Positions 17,280-27,395 are shown, counted from the first letter of the stretch. The stretch is DNA of 64,000 bases from Azotimanducus sp963663145 (GCA_963663145.1 OY760134.1:2294001-2358000), one strand, 5' to 3'. A program made the numbers and translations. Notes: generated from the letters alone by a model not told the origin.

Positions 17280-18935
17280 ATGCCGCACTCCGACTCGACG
17301 ACTTCAGGCATGCCTCGGTACCTCTTCATATTCGCACTTGCGGCGGCGCTGCTGTTGTGCGCCAGCTCCCCAAGCATCTTCGCGAAGTCCGCGGATATTG
17401 CCATCATTCCCCAGCCCCTGCGGGTCGAAGCGATGGACGGCTCCTTTGTTTTCGGTGCCGACACACACCTGGTGGCAGTCGAGCCAGCGAAGGGCCCGGC
17501 GGCGCTGCTCGCGGAGCGACTGAGATTGGCGACGGGGCATCCCTTGCCGATACTCGCCAATGCCCCTCCGGTCTCAGCGACACGAATCGAATTTCGCCTC
17601 GTGGACCCTTCGTCGGTTGGCGCGGCTGGCCAACCCGAGGGCTATGAACTGCGCATCGAGAGTGATGTGATTGAAATACGCGCGAGCGAGTCGGCGGGAT
17701 TCTTGCACGCCGCGCAGACGCTCTTGCAATTGATGCCGCCGGCTGTCTATTCGTCGGATGCCGGGCGGAGCTCCCCAGCGGACTTGTCGATCGCCAATGT
17801 CCGTATTTCCGATCATCCAAGATTCGCTTGGCGGGGACTGATGATCGATGTCTCCAGACACTTCTTCTCCAAGCAACAATTGCTCAAAACCATCGATGCC
17901 ATGGCGATGCACAAACTCAATGTGCTGCACCTGCACCTCACCGACGATCCCGGCTGGAGAATCGAGATCAGCGCCTATCCTGATCTCACGCACATAGGTG
18001 CCGTCGGGGACAGAACAAATCCCAACGGCCCTGAGCGGCTGTATTTTTCCAAGGACGATATCCGCGAAATTGTGGGGCACGCCCGCGAACGGGGCATTAT
18101 GGTGGTGCCGGAAATCGACATGCCGGGGCACTCCTTGGCCGCCGCCAAGGCCTATCCCGAGTACTTCGATGGACGGCAGACCGTCAATCCCGCAAACCCC
18201 GAAACCTACAAGTTCGTCGCCGAGGTGCTGCGCGAGGTCATGGCGCTCTTCCCTTCCGGCCACCTTCATTTCGGCGGGGACGAGGTGCGAAACCACCGCT
18301 GGGCCGAACTTCCCGAGATGGAGGCTTTCATGCGCGAGCAGGGCTACACGGACTTTCGCGAAGTCGAGGGGCACTTCGACCGCTTCGTTTCAAACTTCAT
18401 CGCTGAACAGGGCTTTACACCGATCGGCTGGGATGAGGTCGCCGAATTCGACGTGCATCCAGACACCATTGTGCAGTGGTGGTTGCACCTTCGCCCGGAG
18501 GCACGCGACCTTGCGATAAAAAAAGGCCACCGCGTGATCATTTCTCCGACCAACTACCTGTATTTCGACTACCCGAATGGCCCGGGCGAGCCGGGTGCCC
18601 CTTGGGAAGGCAACGACAACGGGCCCAATTCGTTCGAACTGATCCATCAGTGGGAACCGATTCCAGCCACCTATTCCGCGACGGAAGAATCCTTGGTCAT
18701 CGGGCTACAGGCCAATCTCTGGACCGAATTCATTCGTTCGAACGAGTATTTCGAGTACATGCTCTATCCAAGGATCTCGGCGCTTGCCGAAATCGCTTGG
18801 CGCCCGAAAGGAGACAAGGATCTCGACGACTTCGTGCGAAGGCTGCGCGTCCAGTGCCAGCGCTACGAGGCCATGGGACTGAATTACCGGCAGTTCGGAG
18901 AATGGCCAAGCGACTTTCGTTACCTCACCCATTGA
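17280..18935 (+). CDS. Beta-N-acetylhexosaminidase, glycoside hydrolase family 20
   Basis: The product has 551 residues. A signal peptide (hydrophobic core FIFALAAALLLCASSP) is followed by the GH20b domain (IIPQPLRVEAMDGSF) and the catalytic barrel, with FAWRGLMIDVSRHF, KLNVLHLHLTDDPGW, PEIDMPGHS and the catalytic pair in HFGGDE (Asp334-Glu335 by count). GH20 enzymes remove terminal beta-GlcNAc or beta-GalNAc by substrate-assisted catalysis. It should act in the periplasm. The GH123-like gene starts 22 bp downstream on the same strand, so the two are probably co-transcribed and work on the same glycan. Confidence 0.95.
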   Translation: MPHSDSTTSGMPRYLFIFALAAALLLCASSPSIFAKSADIAIIPQPLRVEAMDGSFVFGADTHLVAVEPAKGPAALLAERLRLATGHPLPILANAPPVSATRIEFRLVDPSSVGAAGQPEGYELRIESDVIEIRASESAGFLHAAQTLLQLMPPAVYSSDAGRSSPADLSIANVRISDHPRFAWRGLMIDVSRHFFSKQQLLKTIDAMAMHKLNVLHLHLTDDPGWRIEISAYPDLTHIGAVGDRTNPNGPERLYFSKDDIREIVGHARERGIMVVPEIDMPGHSLAAAKAYPEYFDGRQTVNPANPETYKFVAEVLREVMALFPSGHLHFGGDEVRNHRWAELPEMEAFMREQGYTDFREVEGHFDRFVSNFIAEQGFTPIGWDEVAEFDVHPDTIVQWWLHLRPEARDLAIKKGHRVIISPTNYLYFDYPNGPGEPGAPWEGNDNGPNSFELIHQWEPIPATYSATEESLVIGLQANLWTEFIRSNEYFEYMLYPRISALAEIAWRPKGDKDLDDFVRRLRVQCQRYEAMGLNYRQFGEWPSDFRYLTH

Positions 18936-18957
18936 TCTCCATAACCCGTTGGATACT

Positions 18958-21090
18958 ATGATCCGCCGGACACCGGGCATCGCCCTGCTGATCGCCTGCT
19001 GTGGGGGGCATGTTGCTGCCCAGCCGGACACCGCACCTTCGTTCGAGCGGAGCGCCAGCATTGGCGATCTGGTCTTCACCAAGGGCGTTCTCGTTCCCGG
19101 CATCACCCTTCCGCGGGCAACCGGCGGCAACATCGACGCGGCCATCAACAAGGGGGAACTCAGCGACTACAGCTTCGACCCCGCAAACCTGCCCCCGGGC
19201 CTCAAGTTTAACCGCTTCACGCGGGTTCTCGACGGCGTTCCGAGCGCCATCGCCAGAAAGCGAACCCACCATCTGTGGGTGCACGATGATGACGAGAACT
19301 GGGCCGCTTTCGACGGCGACTCGCTGCGCTTCACCATAGAAGTTCTAGACCTACAATCCTCGGAGCGGGCTGCCAATGAAAACGCCGCCAGCCCCGGCGG
19401 CGTAGCCCACCCCTCCTATCCGCGCCACTTCGCGGCATCCTTCGAAACCGAACTCTCTTGGTTTGATCGCGATCAACCGCCGGTTTTTTCGAATCGGGCC
19501 GTCTGGAACCAGACCGTCTGGCGCGGCGAACATGTTCACAAGCAGGTGCTCGTCGTCGGTGGCGTTCGCCAAACGGGCCTGTCGGTCTCCGCGACCGCTC
19601 TTGAGACCCGAGAGGGCCATCGGATTCCGCCCGATGCGGTTACTTTCCGGTACCCAAGATTCGTTGTTGGCGATATCGAGGCGCGCGACTGCGAAGGCTA
19701 CCCGGTGCGCAGCCAAGTGTCCCTGCTCTCCGACGCACTCGCCGACGAACTCGAAACCAACCTTCCTCGATTCTATCCCTCAATGATTTGGGTGTCGGTT
19801 GCAGTGCCGGAAGATGCCGAGCCGGGGGACTACGCGGGAAGTCTGCGCATTGCCGACTCATCGGGAGAAGCGATCACTCTGCGCATGCGGCTGCGGGTGA
19901 CGCCCTGGGCAATGCCGACCACTTCCAGATGGCGGTTCCATCTCGACCTTTGGCAGTTTCCGGTGTCCATCCTCGACCGGTTGCATGACGCCAATCCCGT
20001 GCTGTCAGTCGCCCCCTGGTCTGACGCGCATTACGCGTTGCTCGAACCCTTTTATCGGTATCTGGCAGGGCTCGGCCAAGGGGCCGCGACCACCTACATC
20101 AAGGATGGTGCCATGGGCGCCCCTGGTATGGTGCGCTGGATCGCCTCCGAAAACGGGAAGGTTTGGACGTTCGACTACGCCGCGTTTGACCGGCATGTCG
20201 AGCGGCTGGCGGCTTGGGGCATTGATGGACAGATCAACGCCTTCTCGACCGTCGGCTGGAACTCGGATGAGATTCCCTTCTGGGATTCGGACACTCGTGA
20301 GCACAAGGTGTTCGATGCCCCGGTCGGATCCCAAGTCTACAACGCGCTATGGAACAACTTCCTCACCGACTTTGGCCGTCATCTGCGTGAGAAGGGCTGG
20401 TTCGAGAAGACCGTGCTCTACATGGACGAGGTTCCGCAGGCGCAAATGGAGGCGGCGATTGGACTCATCCGCTACAACAACGAAGCGTGGAAGATAGGCC
20501 TCGCCTATGGACACGCGCCCGATCCGAAGGTGGTTCGAAGTCTCTACGATGTCTCCGGCTATTACGAGTCTGAAATCGACGTGCAAACCTACCCGCACCA
20601 GCTCACCACTTTCTACACAAGCTGTTCGCTGATGCGGCCGAACAACTACGTCGCCGCCGACGCCGACCCGGCTGACATGGCGGCGCTCCCTTGGTATGCC
20701 ATGTTCCGCGGGCACGATGGCTACCTCCGCTGGGCGTTCGATAATTGGAAGTCCTTCGATCCCTTGGACTTGAGGGATGGACTCTTCACTGCAGGCGACT
20801 ATTCGTTCGTCTACCGGTCAAGCAATCACCTCGACATGACCGTCATCCCCAGTCTGCGCTCGGAATTGTTGCGAGACGGCATTGAAGACTTCGAAAAGCT
20901 GCTGATTCTCCGAGACACGCTGACACAATGCGGCGATCAAGGCGCATTGCTCGGGGACATCAGCCGAGCGGTCGATGCCTTCACCACCGAGGCGCTCATG
21001 GAGGGTAGAGCCAAGCAACTGCTCTCCGAAGGACGGGAAATTCTGGATCGACTTTCCTCCGGGATCGATCCGCTGCAATGTCGGGAATGA
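18958..21090 (+). CDS. Secreted GH123-like (DUF4091) glycosidase with N-terminal He_PIG domain
   Basis: The product has about 710 residues from the ATG at 18958; a TTG at 18949 is also in frame. A signal peptide (IALLIACCGGHVAAQ) is followed by a He_PIG domain (about 20-125) closely resembling that of the autotransporter at 8323, then a beta-rich domain and a DUF4091/GH123 catalytic barrel (about 320-650). The pair LYMDEVP (Asp490-Glu491) matches the adjacent Asp-Glu pair known for GH123 beta-N-acetylgalactosaminidases. Action on GalNAc-containing glycans in the periplasm or at the surface is therefore likely. It converges with a second GH123-like gene 31 bp away, and has an extra domain that the second one lacks. 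Confidence 0.85.
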   Translation: MIRRTPGIALLIACCGGHVAAQPDTAPSFERSASIGDLVFTKGVLVPGITLPRATGGNIDAAINKGELSDYSFDPANLPPGLKFNRFTRVLDGVPSAIARKRTHHLWVHDDDENWAAFDGDSLRFTIEVLDLQSSERAANENAASPGGVAHPSYPRHFAASFETELSWFDRDQPPVFSNRAVWNQTVWRGEHVHKQVLVVGGVRQTGLSVSATALETREGHRIPPDAVTFRYPRFVVGDIEARDCEGYPVRSQVSLLSDALADELETNLPRFYPSMIWVSVAVPEDAEPGDYAGSLRIADSSGEAITLRMRLRVTPWAMPTTSRWRFHLDLWQFPVSILDRLHDANPVLSVAPWSDAHYALLEPFYRYLAGLGQGAATTYIKDGAMGAPGMVRWIASENGKVWTFDYAAFDRHVERLAAWGIDGQINAFSTVGWNSDEIPFWDSDTREHKVFDAPVGSQVYNALWNNFLTDFGRHLREKGWFEKTVLYMDEVPQAQMEAAIGLIRYNNEAWKIGLAYGHAPDPKVVRSLYDVSGYYESEIDVQTYPHQLTTFYTSCSLMRPNNYVAADADPADMAALPWYAMFRGHDGYLRWAFDNWKSFDPLDLRDGLFTAGDYSFVYRSSNHLDMTVIPSLRSELLRDGIEDFEKLLILRDTLTQCGDQGALLGDISRAVDAFTTEALMEGRAKQLLSEGREILDRLSSGIDPLQCRE

Positions 21091-21121
21091 GCGACTGAAG
21101 GGGTTCTGCCGCAGGTAGCGC

Positions 21122-22969
21122 CTACCCACCGGAGTTGGGCGCACATTCATAGGCGGACATCCGTTTCGAATACCGGTCTAGCGCTTTGCGGGCGCGCCTC
21201 ACCAGTGCTCCCGCTTCCCCGGCCGCGAGCCGCGAAACCGAAAAGCCTTTCGCGACGAACGCCAACTCATGAGCCCGGCACCCCCGTTGGTGGTCATCGA
21301 GCGGGCGCATCGGGAAACAAGGCCCAATGCAGAGCAGTCCCATTGCCCGCAACACCGAGAGTTTTTCGTAGTCTTCAATGCCGTCGCGCAGCAATTCGGA
21401 ACGCACACTCGGCACCAGGTTCATATCCCGGCCATTGCCGCTTCTATAGACGATTGCGAAGTCTCCTGCAGTGTGTGCGCCATCGCGAGGATCGAAGGGG
21501 TCGGGATTCTTCCAGTTGTCAAAGGCCCAGCGCAGGTATCCGTCGAGGCCGTTCGCAAAGGCGTGCCAGGGAATCGCCACGAGGTCCACCGGACTCGCAT
21601 CAGCCGCGACATAGCTGTTGGGGCGTACTTGCGTACAACTGGTATAGAAACTTGTCACCTTGTCGTGCGCGTCCCTGAGCTTGAAGCGGTCATAGGTTCC
21701 GAAGTTGCCGGAGCGGTCGTAGAGACTCTCCAAGACCCGCCTGCTCGGCTGGTGTCCAAAGGCGAGGCCCGTCTTCCAGCCGGGGTGGTCGGAGCGAATC
21801 AGCCGAATCACACTCTCCACCTGATGACTGGGAAGCTCATCCATGAACAGGACCGTCCGTTCAAACCAGCCCTGTTTGTTCAGGTGTTCTCTGAAGTCGC
21901 TCAGAAACGCGCTCCAGACGCGGTTGAAGGTTTTCGACCCGACCCTTGTCGTGAGTACTTTGGTATCGCCGGTCTCGTTTTCCATGTACGTGATGGTTCC
22001 AGCGTTCCAACCAGCGACCGAAAAAGCGTTGATCTGCCCATCCAAGCCCCAATGCGCCGCTTGCTCAAGGTAGGTGTCGAATGCCGTGTAGTCGAAGGTA
22101 AAGTCGCTGGCGTCTTGGTTGGCCTGCCATTCGATCATCGACGGGGCGCCAAGCGACCCGTTGGAAATGTAGGTCGTCACGGCCCTCTGGCCCATCTGCG
22201 CCAGATAGACATAAAACGGCCGCAGCAGCGCAAAATGTTCGTCGGACCATGCTTCAATCGTCTCCTCCCTGTTTGATTCGTTGTACCTGTCCAGCACCGT
22301 CACCGGAAACTGCCAGAGGTCCAGATGGAACCGCCGCTCTGAGGCGGTCGGCATACTCCAGTCCACGACATGCACGGACACATCAAGGGTGGCTTCTCCT
22401 CCGTGACTGTCCGCGATGCTGATCTTTCCCCGATACTTGCCGACCGAGGTCGTTGTTGGCACATCAATGGTCATCCAGAGCATGAGTGGATATGCCTCAA
22501 CATCAGCGGATGCCAAACCGGACGGGGGCGTGGGAAGAAGTGCGTCCGAATGCCAAGAAGTCGGTCCACGTTGCCCGTAGCCGCCACAATCTCTCGCCTG
22601 CAAGTCGCCCTTCACAAAGCCTGGGAATCGGAAGGAAACCACGCCCGACGGAATCGCGTCCACCGCGCCGAGCTCGTGAAGCAGGTCGCTGGCGGTCACG
22701 GACAAGCCTTCGTGTGATACCGCTCCCTCTATGAGGATCTGCTTTCGCAGGCGCTCCCCCCGCCAAGCCACCGCGGACCAAGCATCATCGCCGGAAAGTA
22801 ACGGCACTTTGCGTTTATCAAACCATTGGAACTCCGACTCGAAGGATGCCGTCAAATCCTGTGCCGACACCCCAGCCGACATCGACATTGAAGCCAGCGC
22901 AACACAGAGGATTGCGACACCGCCTCGCCATCGGGGGTCTCGCAGATGGTCACGCAGGCTCGCTGGCAT
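21122..22969 (-). CDS. Second secreted GH123-like (DUF4091) glycosidase
   Basis: The product has 615 residues. A signal peptide (ILCVALASMSMSAGVSAQ) is followed directly by the beta domain and the GH123-like barrel. Blocks RFHLDLWQFPV, GQINAFSVAGWN and LFMDELPS (Asp377-Glu378) match the neighbouring paralogue, which supports the same catalytic pair. It lacks the He_PIG domain. The start codon immediately follows the TonB-receptor stop, so receptor and enzyme form one operon. A role in trimming GalNAc-containing glycans is inferred from family membership. Confidence 0.85.
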   Translation of the reverse strand: MPASLRDHLRDPRWRGGVAILCVALASMSMSAGVSAQDLTASFESEFQWFDKRKVPLLSGDDAWSAVAWRGERLRKQILIEGAVSHEGLSVTASDLLHELGAVDAIPSGVVSFRFPGFVKGDLQARDCGGYGQRGPTSWHSDALLPTPPSGLASADVEAYPLMLWMTIDVPTTTSVGKYRGKISIADSHGGEATLDVSVHVVDWSMPTASERRFHLDLWQFPVTVLDRYNESNREETIEAWSDEHFALLRPFYVYLAQMGQRAVTTYISNGSLGAPSMIEWQANQDASDFTFDYTAFDTYLEQAAHWGLDGQINAFSVAGWNAGTITYMENETGDTKVLTTRVGSKTFNRVWSAFLSDFREHLNKQGWFERTVLFMDELPSHQVESVIRLIRSDHPGWKTGLAFGHQPSRRVLESLYDRSGNFGTYDRFKLRDAHDKVTSFYTSCTQVRPNSYVAADASPVDLVAIPWHAFANGLDGYLRWAFDNWKNPDPFDPRDGAHTAGDFAIVYRSGNGRDMNLVPSVRSELLRDGIEDYEKLSVLRAMGLLCIGPCFPMRPLDDHQRGCRAHELAFVAKGFSVSRLAAGEAGALVRRARKALDRYSKRMSAYECAPNSGG

Positions 22970-25786
22970 CTACAACCTGTAGCTCGCGCCGAGCTGAAAG
23001 CTCCTTCCGAACAGTCCGTAGTGTCCTTGCAAGCTTTTCGCTCCGTAGTAGTTGTCGCGAGGCTCATCGAGCAGTCCCCAGCCCTCGAGGAAGAAGCGCA
23101 AGTTTTCGTTGGCGTCGTAGCTCACTTGGAAGGAAAGATCTCCCTCGCCGCGGTTGGTGGTGAACGCCCGTGCCGGACGTTGTGGGCGCGTGAAGTCCGA
23201 TCGGTAGCGGTAGGAAATACGCGCTCCGAAGCGATTTCGATAGTAGCTCAGCGTCAGGTTCGCGACGTGGTCCGATTGTCCGTCAAGGCCGAAGCTGCTC
23301 GAGTTGAAGGTCTCGGTCAGCTCCACATTGGAGTCCGTTCGAGTGTAGGTGAGGTACAGGCTGGGATCACCGTAGCCCTCGGGCAATAGTGCCGAGAAGG
23401 TGTGCTGGAAGGTGATTTCAGCACCGATGATGCGGCCACCATCGCCGTTGGCCGGAATGTAGGCCGTGGTGTTGTCGGGTGGGCCCGAAAGAATGACATC
23501 CTGGGTGATGAAGCTCTCCATGTCCTTGTAGAAGACCGCAAACGCCACCGCGCTGTCCCGGCCCATATACCTTTCCACGCTCAGGTCAAATTGCCGAGCT
23601 AGGAAGGGCTTTAGGTATGGATTTCCTCCGCCTTCGACCCCACCATAGATCTCCTTGCCGTAGGTGTCCGTGCCCGGACTGAGAAAGTTGACGGCGGGGC
23701 GGGCGAGAACCCTTGATGCGGCAGCTCTGATGATGATGTCTCCACCCACGTACAGATTGATATTGGCCGAGGGCAGCAACTCTGTATAGTCGTCGCTCGT
23801 CGCCGCCGGTGCCTCCACCCCGTCAAGGCTGGCGGTGCCTTGGGTGTCGAGGCTCGTTGCGACCACACGAACTCCGATATTTCCGTCCGCCGGCCAGCCA
23901 AACAGCTCCATCCCGAAATCCAATTGCAGGTAATAGGCGAAGACATCTTCCTCAATAAAGTGGCTGCTTGGGTTGAGTATCTCGGCTTGGATGCCGGGAA
24001 ACACACTGTCGCGAACCGATTCGGCATCGAGCACGAGCAGCGGACTCGCGTCGAACACCGAATCAACCTTGGTCTGGTCGAACACGCCTTGAACAAAGCG
24101 CGCATCAAGGGGCACCGGTTGCACGCTCCCGGCCTGTATCCTGTTGTCCTTGCGCACGAGGGTGTTATCCCGGTTGACGAGCCGTAGGCCCAGCCTGAGT
24201 GCAGAGAGCAGGGAGGAATCGACTTCGTAGCGCGCATCTGCCTTAAAACTCAGTATCTCATCTTCTCGAATTCCCTCGATCAAGCGCAGCGAATCCACCC
24301 GCGCGGTCGACAGATCCGTGAAATCCAGCGGGGAGGTGAGGAACGCCGCGCCATCATGGTTTTCTCCGAAGCGTGAAACCGGGCGCAGCAGCCGCGGCGA
24401 GTCCAATGGCCCTTCGTAGGGCCGGTACCCGACCGTGTGGTAGAGGCTATCTCCCCGGGCGCGCGAAAAGGAAAGGTCGTACTCCAGCGTGAGGCCACCG
24501 CTGAACCATGCCGCGCCGACTCCCAAGCTGCCCAATTCGCTTTCGCCATCGTCAATGGCATTGAGTACCCTGAGGTCTTGGCCCCAGCCCCGTTGTCGAC
24601 AGTCAGTGGGCGCCGGATGGGTGCAGGCAAGGGTTGCGCCTATCAGGTTAAACCCATCCACTTCAACATCGGTGTAGGCGTTGGCAAAAGTCCCCAACTC
24701 TCCGAGTGCCAATCCCACCGCGGTATTGTCCTGATTCAGGCGCGAGAAAAATCCATCGATATTCAGTTCAAGATTACCCAATGGCCGCCACTGCCCGGTG
24801 GCGAGCAGCGAGTGACGCAGACTGGTGCCGTTGAACACGCCGGTTTCGGCACCATAGGGAATATTGAAATCGTTCGTTTCGCCAAGCCCGCCCGGAATTC
24901 CTTCGATGAAACCGGCATAGGCGACGGTCCTGGGTTCATATATGTACGCATCAGCGCTCACCAGCGGCGAGGACTGCACGGCGTAGCCAATAGCGACACC
25001 AAGCGTATCGCCCTTGAATTGGTCCACGTAGGTGCCACTGCCCCTGTAACCGATGGCCTCGGCATCCGGCAGGTCGGGCGCGAGATCATTGTAGCGCGTG
25101 CGGAAATTAAACGCCATCGAGCGGCCTTCCCATTCGAGCGGGCGTGCGGTTCTGAGATTCACCGTGCCGCCTATGCCTCCCTCGACATGGCTCGCGGAAG
25201 GTGCCTTATAGACGCTCGCCCGTGCGATGAGTTCCGCCGGAAACAGGTTGTAGGCCACACTCCGATCACCCCATTCGCTGGCAAGATCGCGATCATTGAG
25301 CGTGCCGCTGGTCAGAACGGCGCCGAGACCGCGAATGGAAAGGTTGTTCGCGCCAAAAGCATTGCGGGTGTACGACAATCCGGGCAGCCTCGCGAGAGAC
25401 TCCGCCACGCTCGTGTCCGGAAGCTCGCCGATATCCGCTGCCGACAAGGCTTCGATAATCTCCGAGGCGCCTCGCTTTTCACTCAAGGCTTCTCTGAGGC
25501 TTCGCCGGAAGGTTCCGATCACGACGATTTCTTCTATGAGACGCTCGTCCGCCGACTCGTCGGCCTGCGAGACTTCCTCTTGCTCCGCTTCATTTTCCGC
25601 CGATTCATCGGTTTCTTGGAGGATGCCGTGGGTGTTGGCCGTCATTAAGAAAAGCAAGAGGACACTACAAAGGCCGAGGGAGACCCGCCATTTTCGGACG
25701 ATGCCTTCCAAGTGCTCTTTGCCGCAGCCTAAGCGGAAACAGGGTTGACGTAACATTTCACATGCCCTCCAAATTAATACATTCAT
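22970..25786 (-). CDS. TonB-dependent outer-membrane receptor
   Basis: The ATG at 25786 is preferred because AGGA stands close upstream; the frame stays open up to 25936, but that extra part is made of dispersed repeats. The product has about 938 residues: a signal-anchor-like stretch (LGLCSVLLLFLMTA), an acidic linker, a TonB-box-like EEIVVIG, a plug domain (IGELPDTSVAESLARLPG, LSIRGLG) and a 22-strand-type barrel ending in FQLGASYRL. The plug sequence resembles the Xanthomonas/Caulobacter group used for sugar import. It is directly followed by a GH123-like gene, so it probably takes up amino-sugar oligosaccharides. Confidence 0.93.
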   Translation of the reverse strand: MNVLIWRACEMLRQPCFRLGCGKEHLEGIVRKWRVSLGLCSVLLLFLMTANTHGILQETDESAENEAEQEEVSQADESADERLIEEIVVIGTFRRSLREALSEKRGASEIIEALSAADIGELPDTSVAESLARLPGLSYTRNAFGANNLSIRGLGAVLTSGTLNDRDLASEWGDRSVAYNLFPAELIARASVYKAPSASHVEGGIGGTVNLRTARPLEWEGRSMAFNFRTRYNDLAPDLPDAEAIGYRGSGTYVDQFKGDTLGVAIGYAVQSSPLVSADAYIYEPRTVAYAGFIEGIPGGLGETNDFNIPYGAETGVFNGTSLRHSLLATGQWRPLGNLELNIDGFFSRLNQDNTAVGLALGELGTFANAYTDVEVDGFNLIGATLACTHPAPTDCRQRGWGQDLRVLNAIDDGESELGSLGVGAAWFSGGLTLEYDLSFSRARGDSLYHTVGYRPYEGPLDSPRLLRPVSRFGENHDGAAFLTSPLDFTDLSTARVDSLRLIEGIREDEILSFKADARYEVDSSLLSALRLGLRLVNRDNTLVRKDNRIQAGSVQPVPLDARFVQGVFDQTKVDSVFDASPLLVLDAESVRDSVFPGIQAEILNPSSHFIEEDVFAYYLQLDFGMELFGWPADGNIGVRVVATSLDTQGTASLDGVEAPAATSDDYTELLPSANINLYVGGDIIIRAAASRVLARPAVNFLSPGTDTYGKEIYGGVEGGGNPYLKPFLARQFDLSVERYMGRDSAVAFAVFYKDMESFITQDVILSGPPDNTTAYIPANGDGGRIIGAEITFQHTFSALLPEGYGDPSLYLTYTRTDSNVELTETFNSSSFGLDGQSDHVANLTLSYYRNRFGARISYRYRSDFTRPQRPARAFTTNRGEGDLSFQVSYDANENLRFFLEGWGLLDEPRDNYYGAKSLQGHYGLFGRSFQLGASYRL

Positions 25787-25851
25787 GAAATATCCTTTCA
25801 ATCCCAGTGTAGGATTGTGCGCCGAAACTGTCAAGTGCAAGCCTTGGGATG

Positions 25852-25918
25852 GGGGTGCCTGTCCCCCTGAGGGCGCCTGTCCCCAAGGTGCCCCCAAGGT
25901 GCCTGTCCCCAAGGTGCT
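25852..25918. repeat. Cluster of GGTGCCTGTCCCC repeats upstream of the receptor gene
   Basis: Cores lie at 25854-25866, 25872-25884 (variant GGCGCCTGTCCCC) and 25898-25910, with partial copies between. All point the same way. The cluster is 66-132 bp upstream of the receptor ATG, within its probable leader or promoter region. The remaining gap up to 26158 shows no gene. Confidence 0.85.
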
Positions 25919-26158
25919 GAAGACTGAGATACACACGAGCGTGTCCGGCGCCTGAAGGGTGGGGTACAGGATTTACCCCATAGGGCCACACAGCAGTTTT
26001 GTTGAGGGGGGAAACCTGCGATCACTGGGCTCGCGGGCTAACCAACACATGTTATTGAACAATCCATTTGACTAAGTTGAGGATTTCGGAAATCCAACGT
26101 ACTCTCGCACAAGGTGCGCTAAACTGGTGCAACACCTATGTGATGATTGGAAGACGCT

Positions 26159-26353
26159 ATGGATTCAAAGAATAAACCTGCTGATTCTGATTCCGTTCTT
26201 GCTGTGCATATTGACGAGTCTGGTCGCCAGTACGTGGACTCGAAGGAACTCGTCGCGCAGCGCTCAGTTAGAGAAACTCTCGAAAAGATCCAAGAACGTT
26301 TCCCGCATGTCAGAAGGCAGAACGCGGGAACCGCCTCGAATTCGGGACCATAA
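26159..26353 (+). CDS. Small hypothetical protein
   Basis: The product has 64 residues from the ATG at 26159, which has GGA about seven bases upstream. It is hydrophilic, with a short beta-like start (VLAVHIDESGRQYVD) and a charged helix (SVRETLEKIQERFPHV), and has no signal peptide. I do not recognise the family. It ends four bases before the next, frameshifted membrane-protein gene, so the two may form one small operon. Confidence 0.5.
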   Translation: MDSKNKPADSDSVLAVHIDESGRQYVDSKELVAQRSVRETLEKIQERFPHVRRQNAGTASNSGP

Positions 26354-26356
26354 GTC

Positions 26357-27066
26357 TTGGATATCAGCCTTGTCATTACGGTAGTTGCCGGATACTGGTT
26401 TCTTACTAAGGCCAAGGTCACGAGATACGGGATTGTTCGTCAATCTGGTTACCATCTGTTCTTTAATTCCGCCTTTTGGGCCTTGTTCTCTTTTTCTTTG
26501 GATGGTGTCTGGCGGCTACCTGGCGGGCCTTGTATCCGGAAATTGACAAATTTCTTGGGAAATACGCTCCTTTTGAGAACTTCGATGCAGTTGTTCTCAG
26601 CTTTTTGCTGGCGGCTTTTCTGATTTGGCTCCTGAACTACTTTGCGAAGCCCGAATACGTTCGGAGGCGAATTTCCGAGAGAGATCTGAAAGAACATGGC
26701 CAGTTGATTGACTGGCTCCTCCAAAATGCATTGGAGTCATCATCGCTGGTAGAGCTTTCGCTAAAGGGCGGCAAGTCATACATCGGATACGTCACCCAAA
26801 AGGAATTGGATTCCGCGAGTGACGCTGATGTGGGTCTGATCCCGGTTGTGAGCGGTTATCGGGACAACGACACACGTAGACTGGTGATTACAACCTCCTA
26901 CTCTGAGATCATCCTCAAGTGTGGAGATGACTCCAGCGAATTTGCTCACCTCTCGATTGACGATTTAAGTGTCTTGATTCCAAGGAGTGAAATCGCCTTG
27001 GCACGACACTTTGACTGGGCGGTCGCCGAGTACTTTGGCCAGACTGAGAGTATGAACCCGAGATAG
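26357..27066 (+). pseudogene. Membrane protein with a single-base frameshift
   Basis: One frame from TTG at 26357 gives a membrane helix (DISLVITVVAGYWFL), then SGYHLFFNSAFW; the rest (GLVLFFFGWCLAATWRALYP, a helix at FDAVVLSFLLAAFLIW, and a soluble tail ending MNPR) is in another frame. Adding one T to the TTTT run at 26474-26477 joins them into about 236 residues with three membrane segments and a cytoplasmic domain. The soluble part (SYIGYVTQKELD, LVITTSYSEIILK) looks like a small beta domain. I cannot name the family. The break may be an assembly error or real decay. Confidence 0.6.
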
Positions 27067-27395
27067 ATGCACTTGCCTCTTGAATACCAAGGGTGATGTG
27101 CACCGGAATCGAAGGGCTGCCGCGGGCTCATTCGAAGGAAGTCCGCGTCTTCGGAAGTCTGACGAAGGGAGAAGGCGACCGCAACGGTGTTCGGCGAGCT
27201 GCCAGCCGCGGAGCAGGACCACCGGGCCGGCCGGAGGAAATCGTGATCGAGATTCCGCGCGACTCCAAGCAGTCCGCAATTGAATCGGACCCTCTGGTCT
27301 ACACTTCGCTGGGGAGCATCTTGGTGAGGCAATGGCACGCCTTCCGGGGAGCATTCTCGCATGAGGCAACATGTGTTCTCATCCAATCTGTCGCT
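27067..27395. other. Region without a recognisable gene
   Basis: No frame here has a convincing protein pattern. It follows the frameshifted membrane protein and precedes the transposase remnant, whose frame stops at 27396; the missing 3' part of the transposase is not found here. Confidence 0.5.
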
